A stretch of DNA of 64,000 nucleotides from positions 1,904,457 through 1,968,456 of the forward strand of contig NZ_JACXLC010000001.1 in assembly GCF_014705715.1 (NCBI RefSeq), in the 5' to 3' direction. Below, one piece after another: positions 54,684 to 63,499 of the stretch; positions within the stretch are counted from its first letter, which is position 1, and each line of letters starts with the position of its first letter. Below the pieces are notes generated by a model that worked only from the letters and a program-made list of their open reading frames with translations, was not told the DNA's origin and did not search any database. This DNA is from Erythrobacter rubeus. Its GTDB lineage: Bacteria > Pseudomonadota > Alphaproteobacteria > Sphingomonadales > Sphingomonadaceae. The position numbers and the translations under genes were made by a program.

Positions 54684-55352
54684 ATGCCTGCAACCAATTC
54701 CCGAAAAATCCTGTTCGACACCATTCGCGCGATATTGCGGCGCGGTTTCCGTCAATCCGAAGTGAAGGCAATCGACGGTGCCTTGGATGCGCTCCATGGA
54801 AGCGAACCGGATACCGAGCGCGATAGTTCGGTCCAGGACCGTGTAACATGCGGTCCATGTCTCGATGAAAGCCCCCCCGCAATCGGGCCAAGGGGCACTG
54901 CGCTCATAAAGCGGTTCGAGGGGTGCGCGCGGTTGCGCCCGGACGGCCTGATCGAAGCCTATCCGGACCCTGGAACAGGCGGCGACCCATGGACCATCGG
55001 ATGGGGAGCAACAGGGCCGGACGGCACCGGAGGCCGCATCGCCGCGGGAACCGTCTGGTCACAGGACCAATGCGACACGCGGCTTGAGAACGACCTGAAA
55101 CGCTACGCCCAGGGTGTGGCGCGCGCGATAGGCGATGCTCCGACGACGCAGAACCAGTTCGACGCCATGGTCAGCTTCCACTACAATACAGGCGCAATTG
55201 CCCGCGCCACGCTCACGCGGCGGCACGTGGCCAGCGACTACGAAGGGGCAGCAGCGGAGTTCGCTCGCTGGAACATGGCCGGGGGCCGCGTTCTGAAAGG
55301 GCTCGTCAGGCGCCGCTCAGAAGAGGCGGCGCTGTATAGGCGGGCTGACTGA
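54684..55352 (+). CDS. GH24 (T4-type) lysozyme, chromosomal
   Basis: Muramidase that cuts MurNAc-GlcNAc bonds. The 222-residue protein has a helical N-terminal part of about 60 residues (ILRRGFRQSEVKAIDGALDAL), a Cys-containing linker, and a GH24 domain from about residue 72: the catalytic glutamate in IKRFEGCARL, and the paired Asp/Thr of AYPDPGTGGDPWTIGWGA, followed by QFDAMVSFHYNTGA. No signal peptide or holin is evident, so it is either an endolysin relic or a domesticated enzyme. No other phage genes are nearby. A strong AAGGAGG lies seven bases before ATG 54684. Confidence 0.85.
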   Translation: MPATNSRKILFDTIRAILRRGFRQSEVKAIDGALDALHGSEPDTERDSSVQDRVTCGPCLDESPPAIGPRGTALIKRFEGCARLRPDGLIEAYPDPGTGGDPWTIGWGATGPDGTGGRIAAGTVWSQDQCDTRLENDLKRYAQGVARAIGDAPTTQNQFDAMVSFHYNTGAIARATLTRRHVASDYEGAAAEFARWNMAGGRVLKGLVRRRSEEAALYRRAD

Positions 55353-55428
55353 GCTCGCGACGCTGAGGTGTCGTCGGGACGGAACCTGCCTTCGCCGCCG
55401 TAGTTGTCTCTTCCAAGGAGAAATTTGC

Positions 55429-56442
55429 ATGATGAGATGGCTCGCGAGCGCAGCAGCAATCGCGCTTATCGCCAGTCCTGCAGCACTTGCGCAGGGACAG
55501 GGAAACGGCAAGGGTAAGGGCAATGGCGGGCCGCCATCGGCTGCCGAGAGAGGCAATCCCGGCAACGGCGGCGGCAATGGTCGCGGTCGCGGCAATGCCG
55601 GGAATCGCGGTGGCCCGCCGATCCAGGCGCAAGGCGGCGGGGGAAATGGCAACCGCAATGCAGGAAATCGCGGAGGTCCCCCGCGTCAGGTCAATCGGGG
55701 CGGCGGGAATCGCGGCGGCGGCCCCGGAATCGTGCGCGGTAACGGGAATGGCATTGGTTCCGCTGTCGTACGCGGCAACGGAAATCGCGGCAATCAAGGT
55801 CGCGGTGGCGGCAACGGGATCGACATCGATATCGGGTTCGCACCTGCCCTGCCGCGCGACACATTCGGCACCCGGACGCGTCTTATCGGCGGCTGCCCGC
55901 CCGGCCTTGCGAAGAAGCGCAATGGCTGCCTTCCGCCTGGTCAGGCCCGCCAGCGCTTCCGCCGTTACGATCCGGGCTTCTTCGGCCTGTTCGGCGGCGA
56001 TGGCGGACGTTTCTTCTACAACGACGGCTATCTGCTGAGATACCGGGCAGATGGGCTCGCCGGGTTCGTCCCGCTTCTCGCAGGAGCGCTTGGCATCGGC
56101 AACATCTGGCCCAGCACTTACGAGGCACGCCGCCTGCCGCGCTATTACGAGGATTACTACGGTTTCGATGACCCGCGCGGCTATCGCTATGCCGACAATG
56201 TCATTTACCGGGTCAATCCGGAAACGGCGGCAATCACGTCGGTAGCGGCGCTGCTCACAGGCGATGATATCGTCGTCGGTCAGCCCATGCCGCGTGGCTA
56301 CGACGTTTACAACGTGCCCTATGCCTATCGCGATCGCTATTACGACCGCCCGGGCGCACGGTACCGATACGCTGATGGCTACATCTACGAAATCGATCCG
56401 GAAACGGCCTTGGTCGCCGCGGCAATCGACCTCGCGATCTGA
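55429..56442 (+). CDS. Secreted Gly/Asn-rich protein with CPPG motif and YRYADxxIY repeats
   Basis: A 337-residue protein. A signal peptide ends near residue 21 (AALAQ). Residues 22-130 are a low-complexity Gly/Asn/Arg domain made of irregular NGNGG and GNRGGPP repeats. Next comes CPPGLAKKRNGCLPPGQA (about 162-179), seen before tyrosine-rich RcnB-like domains, and a Tyr-rich C-terminal part with the repeated YRYADNVIYRVNPETA and YRYADGYIYEIDPETA units about 70 residues apart. An RcnB-like periplasmic role is possible, but I cannot assign it. AAGGAG precedes the start; a second ATG is the next codon. Confidence 0.7.
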   Translation: MMRWLASAAAIALIASPAALAQGQGNGKGKGNGGPPSAAERGNPGNGGGNGRGRGNAGNRGGPPIQAQGGGGNGNRNAGNRGGPPRQVNRGGGNRGGGPGIVRGNGNGIGSAVVRGNGNRGNQGRGGGNGIDIDIGFAPALPRDTFGTRTRLIGGCPPGLAKKRNGCLPPGQARQRFRRYDPGFFGLFGGDGGRFFYNDGYLLRYRADGLAGFVPLLAGALGIGNIWPSTYEARRLPRYYEDYYGFDDPRGYRYADNVIYRVNPETAAITSVAALLTGDDIVVGQPMPRGYDVYNVPYAYRDRYYDRPGARYRYADGYIYEIDPETALVAAAIDLAI

Positions 56443-56455
56443 GGGGAAAATACAA

Positions 56456-57043
56456 ATGGCTCAACAGACAAGGAAAACTGCTCTGCTTGCCGGTATCGCG
56501 CTAATGCTAGCAGCGTGCGGCAGCGAGACCGACGACATCGAAACTGCGAACGGCGTGACTGATCGCTCCGGCGATGCGCTCGCTGAAATCGTCGGCGACG
56601 TCGGCACGATTTCGATAGCGGCAGACGCGTTCGAGCGGACCGGCCTCAGCGGCGTGCTCGAAGGCGAAGCAAGCTATACGATCATGGCACCGACCGATGC
56701 GGCGTTCGAGAGGCTCGGCGAGAACGCGCAGGAAACCCTCGAAAACGAGGAACGGGGCGCGATCGTCGCCGCCGTATTGCGCGACCACATGGTCCCCGGT
56801 GCGCTAACCCCTGACGCGATCCGGACCGCCATCGAAGAGAATGGCGGCGAGGTGAGCATGGCGACCTTTGGATCGGGTGCCCTCACCCTTTCACTCGATG
56901 GTGAGACGATAGTGGTCAGCAACGGTGCCGGGCAGAGCGCGAATATCGCAGGCGATCCGGTTGTCGGACAGAACGGCGTTGTCATTCCGATCGACGGAGT
57001 GCTCGTTGACCCTGAAGCGTTGCTCGGCGCAGACGGCGGCTAG
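56456..57043 (+). CDS. Fasciclin (FAS1) domain lipoprotein
   Basis: A 195-residue protein with a lipoprotein signal (KTALLAGIALMLAAC, Cys at about 21). Residues 45-185 form one FAS1 domain: SYTIMAPTDAAFERLG (the H1 motif), LRDHMVPGALTPDAI and the final GVVIPIDGVLVDPEAL (H2-type ending). FAS1 domains mediate adhesion in many secreted proteins. ATG 56456 is used because it begins the signal; the upstream frame overlaps the Gly-rich gene. It lies 13 bases after that gene. Confidence 0.88.
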   Translation: MAQQTRKTALLAGIALMLAACGSETDDIETANGVTDRSGDALAEIVGDVGTISIAADAFERTGLSGVLEGEASYTIMAPTDAAFERLGENAQETLENEERGAIVAAVLRDHMVPGALTPDAIRTAIEENGGEVSMATFGSGALTLSLDGETIVVSNGAGQSANIAGDPVVGQNGVVIPIDGVLVDPEALLGADGG

Positions 57044-57047
57044 TCGG

Positions 57048-60000
57048 TCAGTAGTCCCGGCTGATCTCTGCCAGCACGCTGTCGCGGCCGATCGTGGACA
57101 CTGTGCCGAGGAGAGCCAACCAGCGCGTTACACGGTACTCCACCGATGTTGCGCTGTAGCCTCGTCCGTCGGTTACGATCTCGACATAGACACGGCGACC
57201 CAGGTTCTTGCCCAGCGCCACGCCGGTCTGCCGGCCAAGCGCGGGGTCGGCGCTGACGATGCGGAGCTGATCGAGCCCGATTGAACGCCTCAGATTGCCG
57301 ATTGGGTCGATGCCGCCGCCTCCGCCTCTCAGCGATGCGAGCGCAGCGCCCAGCTGGACGGCATCGGTCGCGGAAAGTGAGGTGACCGATCCTCCAAAGA
57401 GCAGCTGCGCGAGGATTTCCTCCTCCGGCAGCGAGGGCTCGGAGGAAAAAGCGATTTCGGGCGTCTGCGCGTTGCCGGTGATCGATACCGTGACATTGGT
57501 GCCGTTGGCGCTGGTCTCCGCTTCGATATTCAGCCGCGGATCGATCGGGACATTGGCATCGAACGCGATGCGGCCTTCGGTCAGGTCGAAGCGTGTCCCG
57601 GCAAAGGTGTAGTCGCCGCGCACAAGCCGCGCCTCGCCGCCCAAGCGCGGGTCATCCACTGTTCCCCGCAAGGCAATGTCGACGCCCCATTCGCTTTCCA
57701 GACCCAAGCCGTCGACCGACACACGGCTCGGCGCCGACGCATTGATGAGGTAACGCCACGAGGCGGATGCCGTTCTGGTCTGAGCGCCAAGGCCATCTGG
57801 CCGGTTGACCTCCCGCGTTTCGATCTGCGGCAGGGACATGTCTTCAGCCGCGATTCCCAGCTTCCAGGTCGCCCGGTCGATCGAGACACGGCCTGCAATG
57901 GTTCCGCCGGACCCATTCGAAACGATCCGCAACGGTCCGGTGATCGTCGCATCCAGACCGTTCGCCGCCAGCAATCTCGCATCGCTCGCAGCGGCGCGCA
58001 AATCGATCTGCGGACCGCGACCGGCGCCCATAGAGCCAAGATCAACGGTACCGCTGCCGCTCACGGTGCCGCCGCCACGTGTGGTCCCTGCGAAGCGCGA
58101 AAGCACGAGCCGCGAGCCGGCAAAGCGTCCCCGCACCGTCACATCCTCGATATCGGTTCCCGAAATCGCGCTCTGCAGGCGCAGGTCGTCGCTCGCCAGT
58201 GCTCCGGTGATCCGCGGGTTTGCGAGCGTCCCGGTCGCGCTTGCGTTAACGGTGATCGGGCCGGTCAGGTCGAAGGTTTCTATCGCAGCGAGGCGCCAAA
58301 GCGCGGTGGCACTTCCGTCATAGGCGAAATCGGCATTCAGCCTTCCGCGCATCAGCCGGTCGGCGAGGCCGTTATCGCCGCTGAGGCCCGTAATGCGAGC
58401 ATCCAGCCTTCCCAGCGGATCATCATCCACACGCAAACGCGCTCCCAGAGTGAGACGCTGAGCGGTCAGATCGGCGACGGCGAGAACGTCGATCGGCGTC
58501 GATGACAGGAGAAGACCCGACCGCGTGAAATCATCGATACGCACGCGCGCATTTGCCGTTGGAGGAGCCCCGGCGCTCTGATTCCATGTCAGGATGCCAG
58601 ACAGCCGTCCGCCGAGCCCCAGGTCGGCACCAGCAAGATCGGCGAGCCGGAGCGGCATTTGCGCCAGTTTGGCGCTCAGCTCGGTTTCGTTCCCGCCAAG
58701 CTGCCCTTCGAGAATTGCGAAACCGCGTGCAAAACCGATCTGGGTCGGAGCGAGCCGCCATCCGCCATCTTCCTGTGCAGTAAGCACCGCGCGCCTCGGC
58801 ATGGTGATCTCGCGCCCGCCATATTCGCCCCGCGCGTACAGCGCGATGCGTTCAGGCGCGATATCGCCGTCCAGCTTGAGCGCAAAGCCATCGCTTCGCC
58901 GTCCGGCGATCGATGCGACCACGTCGCCGACCCCGTTATCGATCGAGGCGGTCGCGGCGAAATTGGCGATACTCAGCGCGCCGTATTCCAGCCCGGAGCC
59001 TTCGATATTGGCGCTGATCTGGTTGCTGCCTTCGCGGAAGGTCCCGGACGCATCAATATCCGCGAAAGCGAGGCCGATCGGCGTCTCTCCGCCGAACTGC
59101 GCCTGCCGCGCTTCCACATCGACGTCGAAACTCTGAGCGCCATTGGCAGCAGGTGAGAGCGATAAAGTGCCATCGAGACCGCCGCCCGCCAGGGCCAGCT
59201 CGCCTGCTATTCCCGCATCGCGCAGCGTCAGTGCGCCCGTCACATTGGTCCGGTAAATTCGCATGCGATTGACCGCGATGCGTGTGGGCGCATCGGCAGG
59301 AAGGACGAGGCCCAGCGAGCCGTCGAACGGACCGAGCAGCGACTCTCCCGATGTGTCGATGGCGAAACCGTTTTCGCTCGGCGCGATCGCGAGATTCACA
59401 TCGCGCAGGCCCGCGGCGGGCAGCGGGTCTGCCAGCACCAGATTCGCGCGCGGACCCTCTCCGCCGATCTCGGCATCCACGGTAAAGGGGCCGTATTGCA
59501 CATGGCTTCCGCCACCCTCGATCGACGTCAAACCGCTGGCGACCCGGGTGTCGAATTGCGCGGTCAATCGTTCGCTTTCGAGAGAGACGTCGCGCAGGAC
59601 TATCGGCTGGTCGGCTGCCACCCCGAATGCACCGTCGAATGACAGCGTCTCCCCTGCGATGCTCGCCACGCTCGCATTGGAAACGCTGCCCAGCTCGCCA
59701 CTGAGATTTGCGCGCACACTCCAAGGGACAGCGCCGAAACGCGCCACAAGATCGGCTGTGGCGTCGATTGTGCCGATGCTGTCGAGCACCAGATCACTCG
59801 CTCTTACGGGCCCGGCCACAGCATAGATCCCCTGCGCGGTGTTGCCCCTCAGCGCGAGAACAGCGTTCAGCCCCGGGAAGGTGATACGCGCGTTGTCCGC
59901 GTTCAGCTGGGTGCCGGCAAAGGTCAGGGTGCCGGTAAGAGTGCCGTCCGTCAGCCTGGGATCGACCAGCTCGATGCCGCTCGTAATCCGCTCAACGCGC

Positions 60001-61259
60001 GCGTCGAGCGGCAGCAAGAACCGTTCGCCATCAAAAGTTGCTGTGCTCGATTGGTAAAGCCCATCGATAACTGTTGTACCCAGCGCGAATTGCTCGGCAG
60101 AAAGCTCGTGCGCGATTCTAAGGTCGCGAAAGGGACCATCGATTGTCGCCGAAAGCTGCGCAGCCTGAAGGGCAAATGCTTCGCCAAGCAGTTCGGGATC
60201 GCGTAGCACAGTGCGCGCTTCGAAATCGTCGAAGCGATTGCCGGCGAGATCGACGCCCCCACTGCCGCGAACATCCAGAGCCGATGTGATCGCTGCAATC
60301 CGCCCATCAAAGATACTCTCTTCCAGAGTGCCTACCAATGCGAGCGACACCGCATCGCCGAGCGCGCGATCGACTATCCTGCCGCCTTCGACCGGGGCGT
60401 TGATCTGGCCCAGAGCGCTGTAGGTGCCAGCATTGTTGGTCAGCCTGAGCGCCGCAATCCGCTCTTGTTCGGCATCCCTGCGCTGACGGGTCACCAAGGC
60501 ATAGCCGATCCACTGCGACCAGGTGCCGTCGCCCTCTATCTGCGCGTCATAGGCCGCGTCGAGACCGGCGATCAGCGCGATCGGTCCGTCCGCCGCGGCA
60601 TGGTAATCGAGCGAGATATCGAACTGGTCACCGTCCGGCTCCGCGTCGAGCAGCAGCGCGAGGCGATCTTCCGGACCGACGCGCCCATCGGCTTGCACAA
60701 GCGCCCGCCCGGAACGGATGTCGACCCTGCCGCTCAAATCGACCGTATGGGCCTGATCCCCGGCGATGCCCGGCGCGAGCACGAAGTTGTCGATGACAAG
60801 CTCATCGACGCGGATATCGAAATCGGGAAGTAACGGGGCGTCCGGATCGCCGGGCAGGAGCTCGGGAAGCCGCTCCAGCCTGCCGCGCCGCGCGGTCAGT
60901 TCGCGCACATCGATCCCGCTCCAGAGGAATGTGAGCGGGTGCCAATCGAGAACCACTTCCGGGATGGTCAGGAATTCTCCATTGGGATCGCTGAAGATGA
61001 CATCGTGCAGGACCGCCTGTCCGTATATGTCGCCTTCAATCCGCCCAACCTGAAACCGAAGGCCCGATGCCGGCGCGACCTGAGCTATCTGTTCGGTCAC
61101 GAAGCGTTTGCCGATGGGCGAGCTCAGGAAGAGGGCAATGAGCACCAGCGGCAGCAGCACAATGGCCATGGCCCAGCCCGCACGCTTGGCCCAGCGGCGC
61201 TTCCGCTTGCGGACAGGCGTGTCGGCCTCTTCGGGGCTCATGACGTCATCTTCCGCCAT
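57048..61259 (-). CDS. tamB: Translocation and assembly module protein TamB
   Basis: Very large inner-membrane-anchored protein (about 1,403 residues) that spans the periplasm, working with TamA and now also linked to phospholipid transport. One membrane helix follows a basic cytoplasmic stretch (about 27-46, WAMAIVLLPLVLIALFLSS). The rest is long, repetitive beta-strand sequence of the AsmA-like/TamB type. The C-terminal DUF490 domain is at about 1,050-1,403, with ALRGTVDDPRLGGEARLVRG and IAFDANVPIDPRLNIEAET, ending in GLDQLRIVS and LAEISRDY. Start ATG 61259 overlaps the tamA stop by one base. Confidence 0.93.
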   Translation of the reverse strand: MAEDDVMSPEEADTPVRKRKRRWAKRAGWAMAIVLLPLVLIALFLSSPIGKRFVTEQIAQVAPASGLRFQVGRIEGDIYGQAVLHDVIFSDPNGEFLTIPEVVLDWHPLTFLWSGIDVRELTARRGRLERLPELLPGDPDAPLLPDFDIRVDELVIDNFVLAPGIAGDQAHTVDLSGRVDIRSGRALVQADGRVGPEDRLALLLDAEPDGDQFDISLDYHAAADGPIALIAGLDAAYDAQIEGDGTWSQWIGYALVTRQRRDAEQERIAALRLTNNAGTYSALGQINAPVEGGRIVDRALGDAVSLALVGTLEESIFDGRIAAITSALDVRGSGGVDLAGNRFDDFEARTVLRDPELLGEAFALQAAQLSATIDGPFRDLRIAHELSAEQFALGTTVIDGLYQSSTATFDGERFLLPLDARVERITSGIELVDPRLTDGTLTGTLTFAGTQLNADNARITFPGLNAVLALRGNTAQGIYAVAGPVRASDLVLDSIGTIDATADLVARFGAVPWSVRANLSGELGSVSNASVASIAGETLSFDGAFGVAADQPIVLRDVSLESERLTAQFDTRVASGLTSIEGGGSHVQYGPFTVDAEIGGEGPRANLVLADPLPAAGLRDVNLAIAPSENGFAIDTSGESLLGPFDGSLGLVLPADAPTRIAVNRMRIYRTNVTGALTLRDAGIAGELALAGGGLDGTLSLSPAANGAQSFDVDVEARQAQFGGETPIGLAFADIDASGTFREGSNQISANIEGSGLEYGALSIANFAATASIDNGVGDVVASIAGRRSDGFALKLDGDIAPERIALYARGEYGGREITMPRRAVLTAQEDGGWRLAPTQIGFARGFAILEGQLGGNETELSAKLAQMPLRLADLAGADLGLGGRLSGILTWNQSAGAPPTANARVRIDDFTRSGLLLSSTPIDVLAVADLTAQRLTLGARLRVDDDPLGRLDARITGLSGDNGLADRLMRGRLNADFAYDGSATALWRLAAIETFDLTGPITVNASATGTLANPRITGALASDDLRLQSAISGTDIEDVTVRGRFAGSRLVLSRFAGTTRGGGTVSGSGTVDLGSMGAGRGPQIDLRAAASDARLLAANGLDATITGPLRIVSNGSGGTIAGRVSIDRATWKLGIAAEDMSLPQIETREVNRPDGLGAQTRTASASWRYLINASAPSRVSVDGLGLESEWGVDIALRGTVDDPRLGGEARLVRGDYTFAGTRFDLTEGRIAFDANVPIDPRLNIEAETSANGTNVTVSITGNAQTPEIAFSSEPSLPEEEILAQLLFGGSVTSLSATDAVQLGAALASLRGGGGGIDPIGNLRRSIGLDQLRIVSADPALGRQTGVALGKNLGRRVYVEIVTDGRGYSATSVEYRVTRWLALLGTVSTIGRDSVLAEISRDY

Positions 61260-63496
61260 CAAAACGCCTGCCCCAGACTGACATAGACGACCACCGGCGC
61301 ATCGAATTCGGTCGGGTTGAGCGGCGCGCCGACATCGACCCGGATCGGTCCGAAGGTGGTTTTGTAGCGGATGCCGACACCTGCGCCGTACTGGATTACG
61401 CTGAAATCCGGCCGGGAGCTGCGCGCAACAGAACCGGCATCGATAAAGGGAACGACTTCAATCGCGCCGTCGAGAAAACCCGTCTGAATGCGCGCCTCAA
61501 GCGACAATTCGACCACCGAACCGCCACCAAGCGCTTCGCCGAACTCGTCCCTCGGCCCGATAGCCTGAAAGGCATAGCCGCGCACGGAACCGCCGCCGCC
61601 GGCATAGAGCCTGCGCGATGGCGCGATTTCAAAAGCCTCTGCACCCACGATCGCCGCAGCGCGAACCCTGCCCGCGAGCACGGTTGTGCCGACCTCTTGG
61701 TAATAGCTCGCGTCGGCCTGGGTCCGCACGTAATAGGTCGTTTCTCCAAGAGACCGCGAAACCTCAGGCGCTGCAAAGCCGGTAATCCGGTATCCGCTGG
61801 TCGGGTCGAGCAGATCGTCGCTCGCATCTAGGGTCGCGCTGCCGAACACGCTGCCGATTGTGTAGACCTGGCGCGGGCCCGGCTCGCCATCTTCGACACT
61901 ATTGCGCTCATCCGTGTAGAGTATCTCGGCGCCGGCCTGCCAGCTCAGCGGCTTCTGAAACAGCAGATTGGAAACCCGCTCGAAGGTTCCGCGCAGCGCA
62001 ATGGTGCGCGCCTCGACCGCTTCGGTTTCGATATCGCTCGCATAGGTATCGATGGTCAGCACCTGATCGCGATCACGAAAGTTGTTCTTCTTGTAGGTTA
62101 CGCTGGCGAGCTGTTCCCGCGTCCCCAGAATACCGCGCAGTCTCAGCGCACCTTCGGGCGGAAACAGATTGCGATGCTCCCAGCTCGCCTCGACCTTCAC
62201 GCCGTCTTCCGTACCGAACCCGACGGCTCCCGCTATCGTCCGTGCGGGCGCGCGTTCGAACTCGACATCCATGGCCACCTGTCCGGGCTCGCCATCCTGC
62301 GGCGGCTCGATCTCGCGCGGCGTCACGGCGACGCTGGTCACAAGGCCGGTCGCGATGACAGCGCGGCGCAAATCGGCCTGAAGGGTTGCCTGATAGACGT
62401 CGCCGTCCTCGAACCGGGCAATGCGCGATAGATGCCGCCCCGAGAGGAAGTCCGGATCGGAGCTCTGCACGCCGCCGAAGACGTATTTGCCGCCCGGCTC
62501 GACAGGAAGCGACAGATCGCCTTCGCTCCTCGCATGATCGATCAGCAGCGACGGGGCATCGACCTCGGCGAACGGATATCCGCTTTCACCAAGAGCGACA
62601 CGCAAATCCTGCTCTTCTTCGATGATCCTGTCCGATTGCAGGGGATCGCCCGTTTCGATCCCGAAGCTCGCCCGCAGCTCTTCGCTATCAGGCGCATCGT
62701 AAAGATCGCCGAGATCAATCTCGCCAAAGGAATACCGCTCGCCTGGCAGGATATCGAAGCGGACCTGCGGATCGATATCGGCCCCTGCGACATCGCCATT
62801 GTCGCCCCGCCTCCCGCCTGAAAGCTGACGCGCCACCTCGCCGCTGTAATAGCCGTAGGTCCGCAGCATTTCGAGCAGGAGTTCCTCATCCGCCCGCGCG
62901 CGCGCGGCAAGCTGCGGCACGGTGTCATCGCCGCTTTCCAGCGCCTCGACCGTCGAAAGCATTTCAAACCGTTCGAGGAAGTTCGTACGCTCCGGGAACG
63001 CATCGTTATCGGCTGGAAAAGCGAGTATCAGTTCGTCGCTGACTTGGAACTCTTCCAGCTCGGGGAATTCGATCAGATCCGGAGCATCGATTTCGGCCAG
63101 CGCCTCAACTTCAGGGTCGGGCTCCAACCTCTCCGGCTCAGGGATCTCGAAACCATCAAGCGTGGCTGCGATCGCCGGATCGGGACCTTCTTCGAGGCCA
63201 TCCTGCGCTGCTTCTGCCACGGCTTCGGGTTGCGGCCCGGGCTGCTGCGGTCCATCCACACCCTGCGCGGCCCAATCCTCGGCATCGCCCACGGCGCTCT
63301 GGGGGATCAGATCATCGAGCGTCCGGCTGGGAGGAATTTCGGTGCGCAGCGGGGTCTCCTGAGAGGGTGCTGCGGTCTGCTCCTGCTGAGCGGATGCGTC
63401 TTCCGGCTGTACCTGCGCATCGGTCCCGTCCTGAACGAACGCGCCTGCTGCGCAGAGCCCGCCCGCCAGGAGAAGATCCAATTGTAAAAGTGGCAA
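61259..63496 (-). CDS. tamA: Outer-membrane assembly factor TamA, with acidic N-terminal extension
   Basis: Omp85-family outer-membrane protein that partners TamB. The 745-residue protein has a hydrophobic signal-like start, then an unusual low-complexity acidic/Gln/Pro region (about 25-155), then POTRA domains (VRFDILPGERYSFGEIDLGD is a typical POTRA beginning) and a 16-strand barrel ending YVSLGQAF. It is about 170 residues longer than E. coli TamA because of the extension. Translation begins at TTG 63496, three bases after the upstream gene's stop, with no Shine-Dalgarno; coupling to the upstream gene is likely. A later start is possible. Confidence 0.88.
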   Translation of the reverse strand: MPLLQLDLLLAGGLCAAGAFVQDGTDAQVQPEDASAQQEQTAAPSQETPLRTEIPPSRTLDDLIPQSAVGDAEDWAAQGVDGPQQPGPQPEAVAEAAQDGLEEGPDPAIAATLDGFEIPEPERLEPDPEVEALAEIDAPDLIEFPELEEFQVSDELILAFPADNDAFPERTNFLERFEMLSTVEALESGDDTVPQLAARARADEELLLEMLRTYGYYSGEVARQLSGGRRGDNGDVAGADIDPQVRFDILPGERYSFGEIDLGDLYDAPDSEELRASFGIETGDPLQSDRIIEEEQDLRVALGESGYPFAEVDAPSLLIDHARSEGDLSLPVEPGGKYVFGGVQSSDPDFLSGRHLSRIARFEDGDVYQATLQADLRRAVIATGLVTSVAVTPREIEPPQDGEPGQVAMDVEFERAPARTIAGAVGFGTEDGVKVEASWEHRNLFPPEGALRLRGILGTREQLASVTYKKNNFRDRDQVLTIDTYASDIETEAVEARTIALRGTFERVSNLLFQKPLSWQAGAEILYTDERNSVEDGEPGPRQVYTIGSVFGSATLDASDDLLDPTSGYRITGFAAPEVSRSLGETTYYVRTQADASYYQEVGTTVLAGRVRAAAIVGAEAFEIAPSRRLYAGGGGSVRGYAFQAIGPRDEFGEALGGGSVVELSLEARIQTGFLDGAIEVVPFIDAGSVARSSRPDFSVIQYGAGVGIRYKTTFGPIRVDVGAPLNPTEFDAPVVVYVSLGQAF

Positions 63497-63499
63497 ATA

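Noticed and set aside
54684-55352. Lysozyme as evidence for a prophage
   Set aside because: No integrase, capsid, tail, holin or attachment-site repeats are near it. The neighbours are ordinary chromosomal genes.
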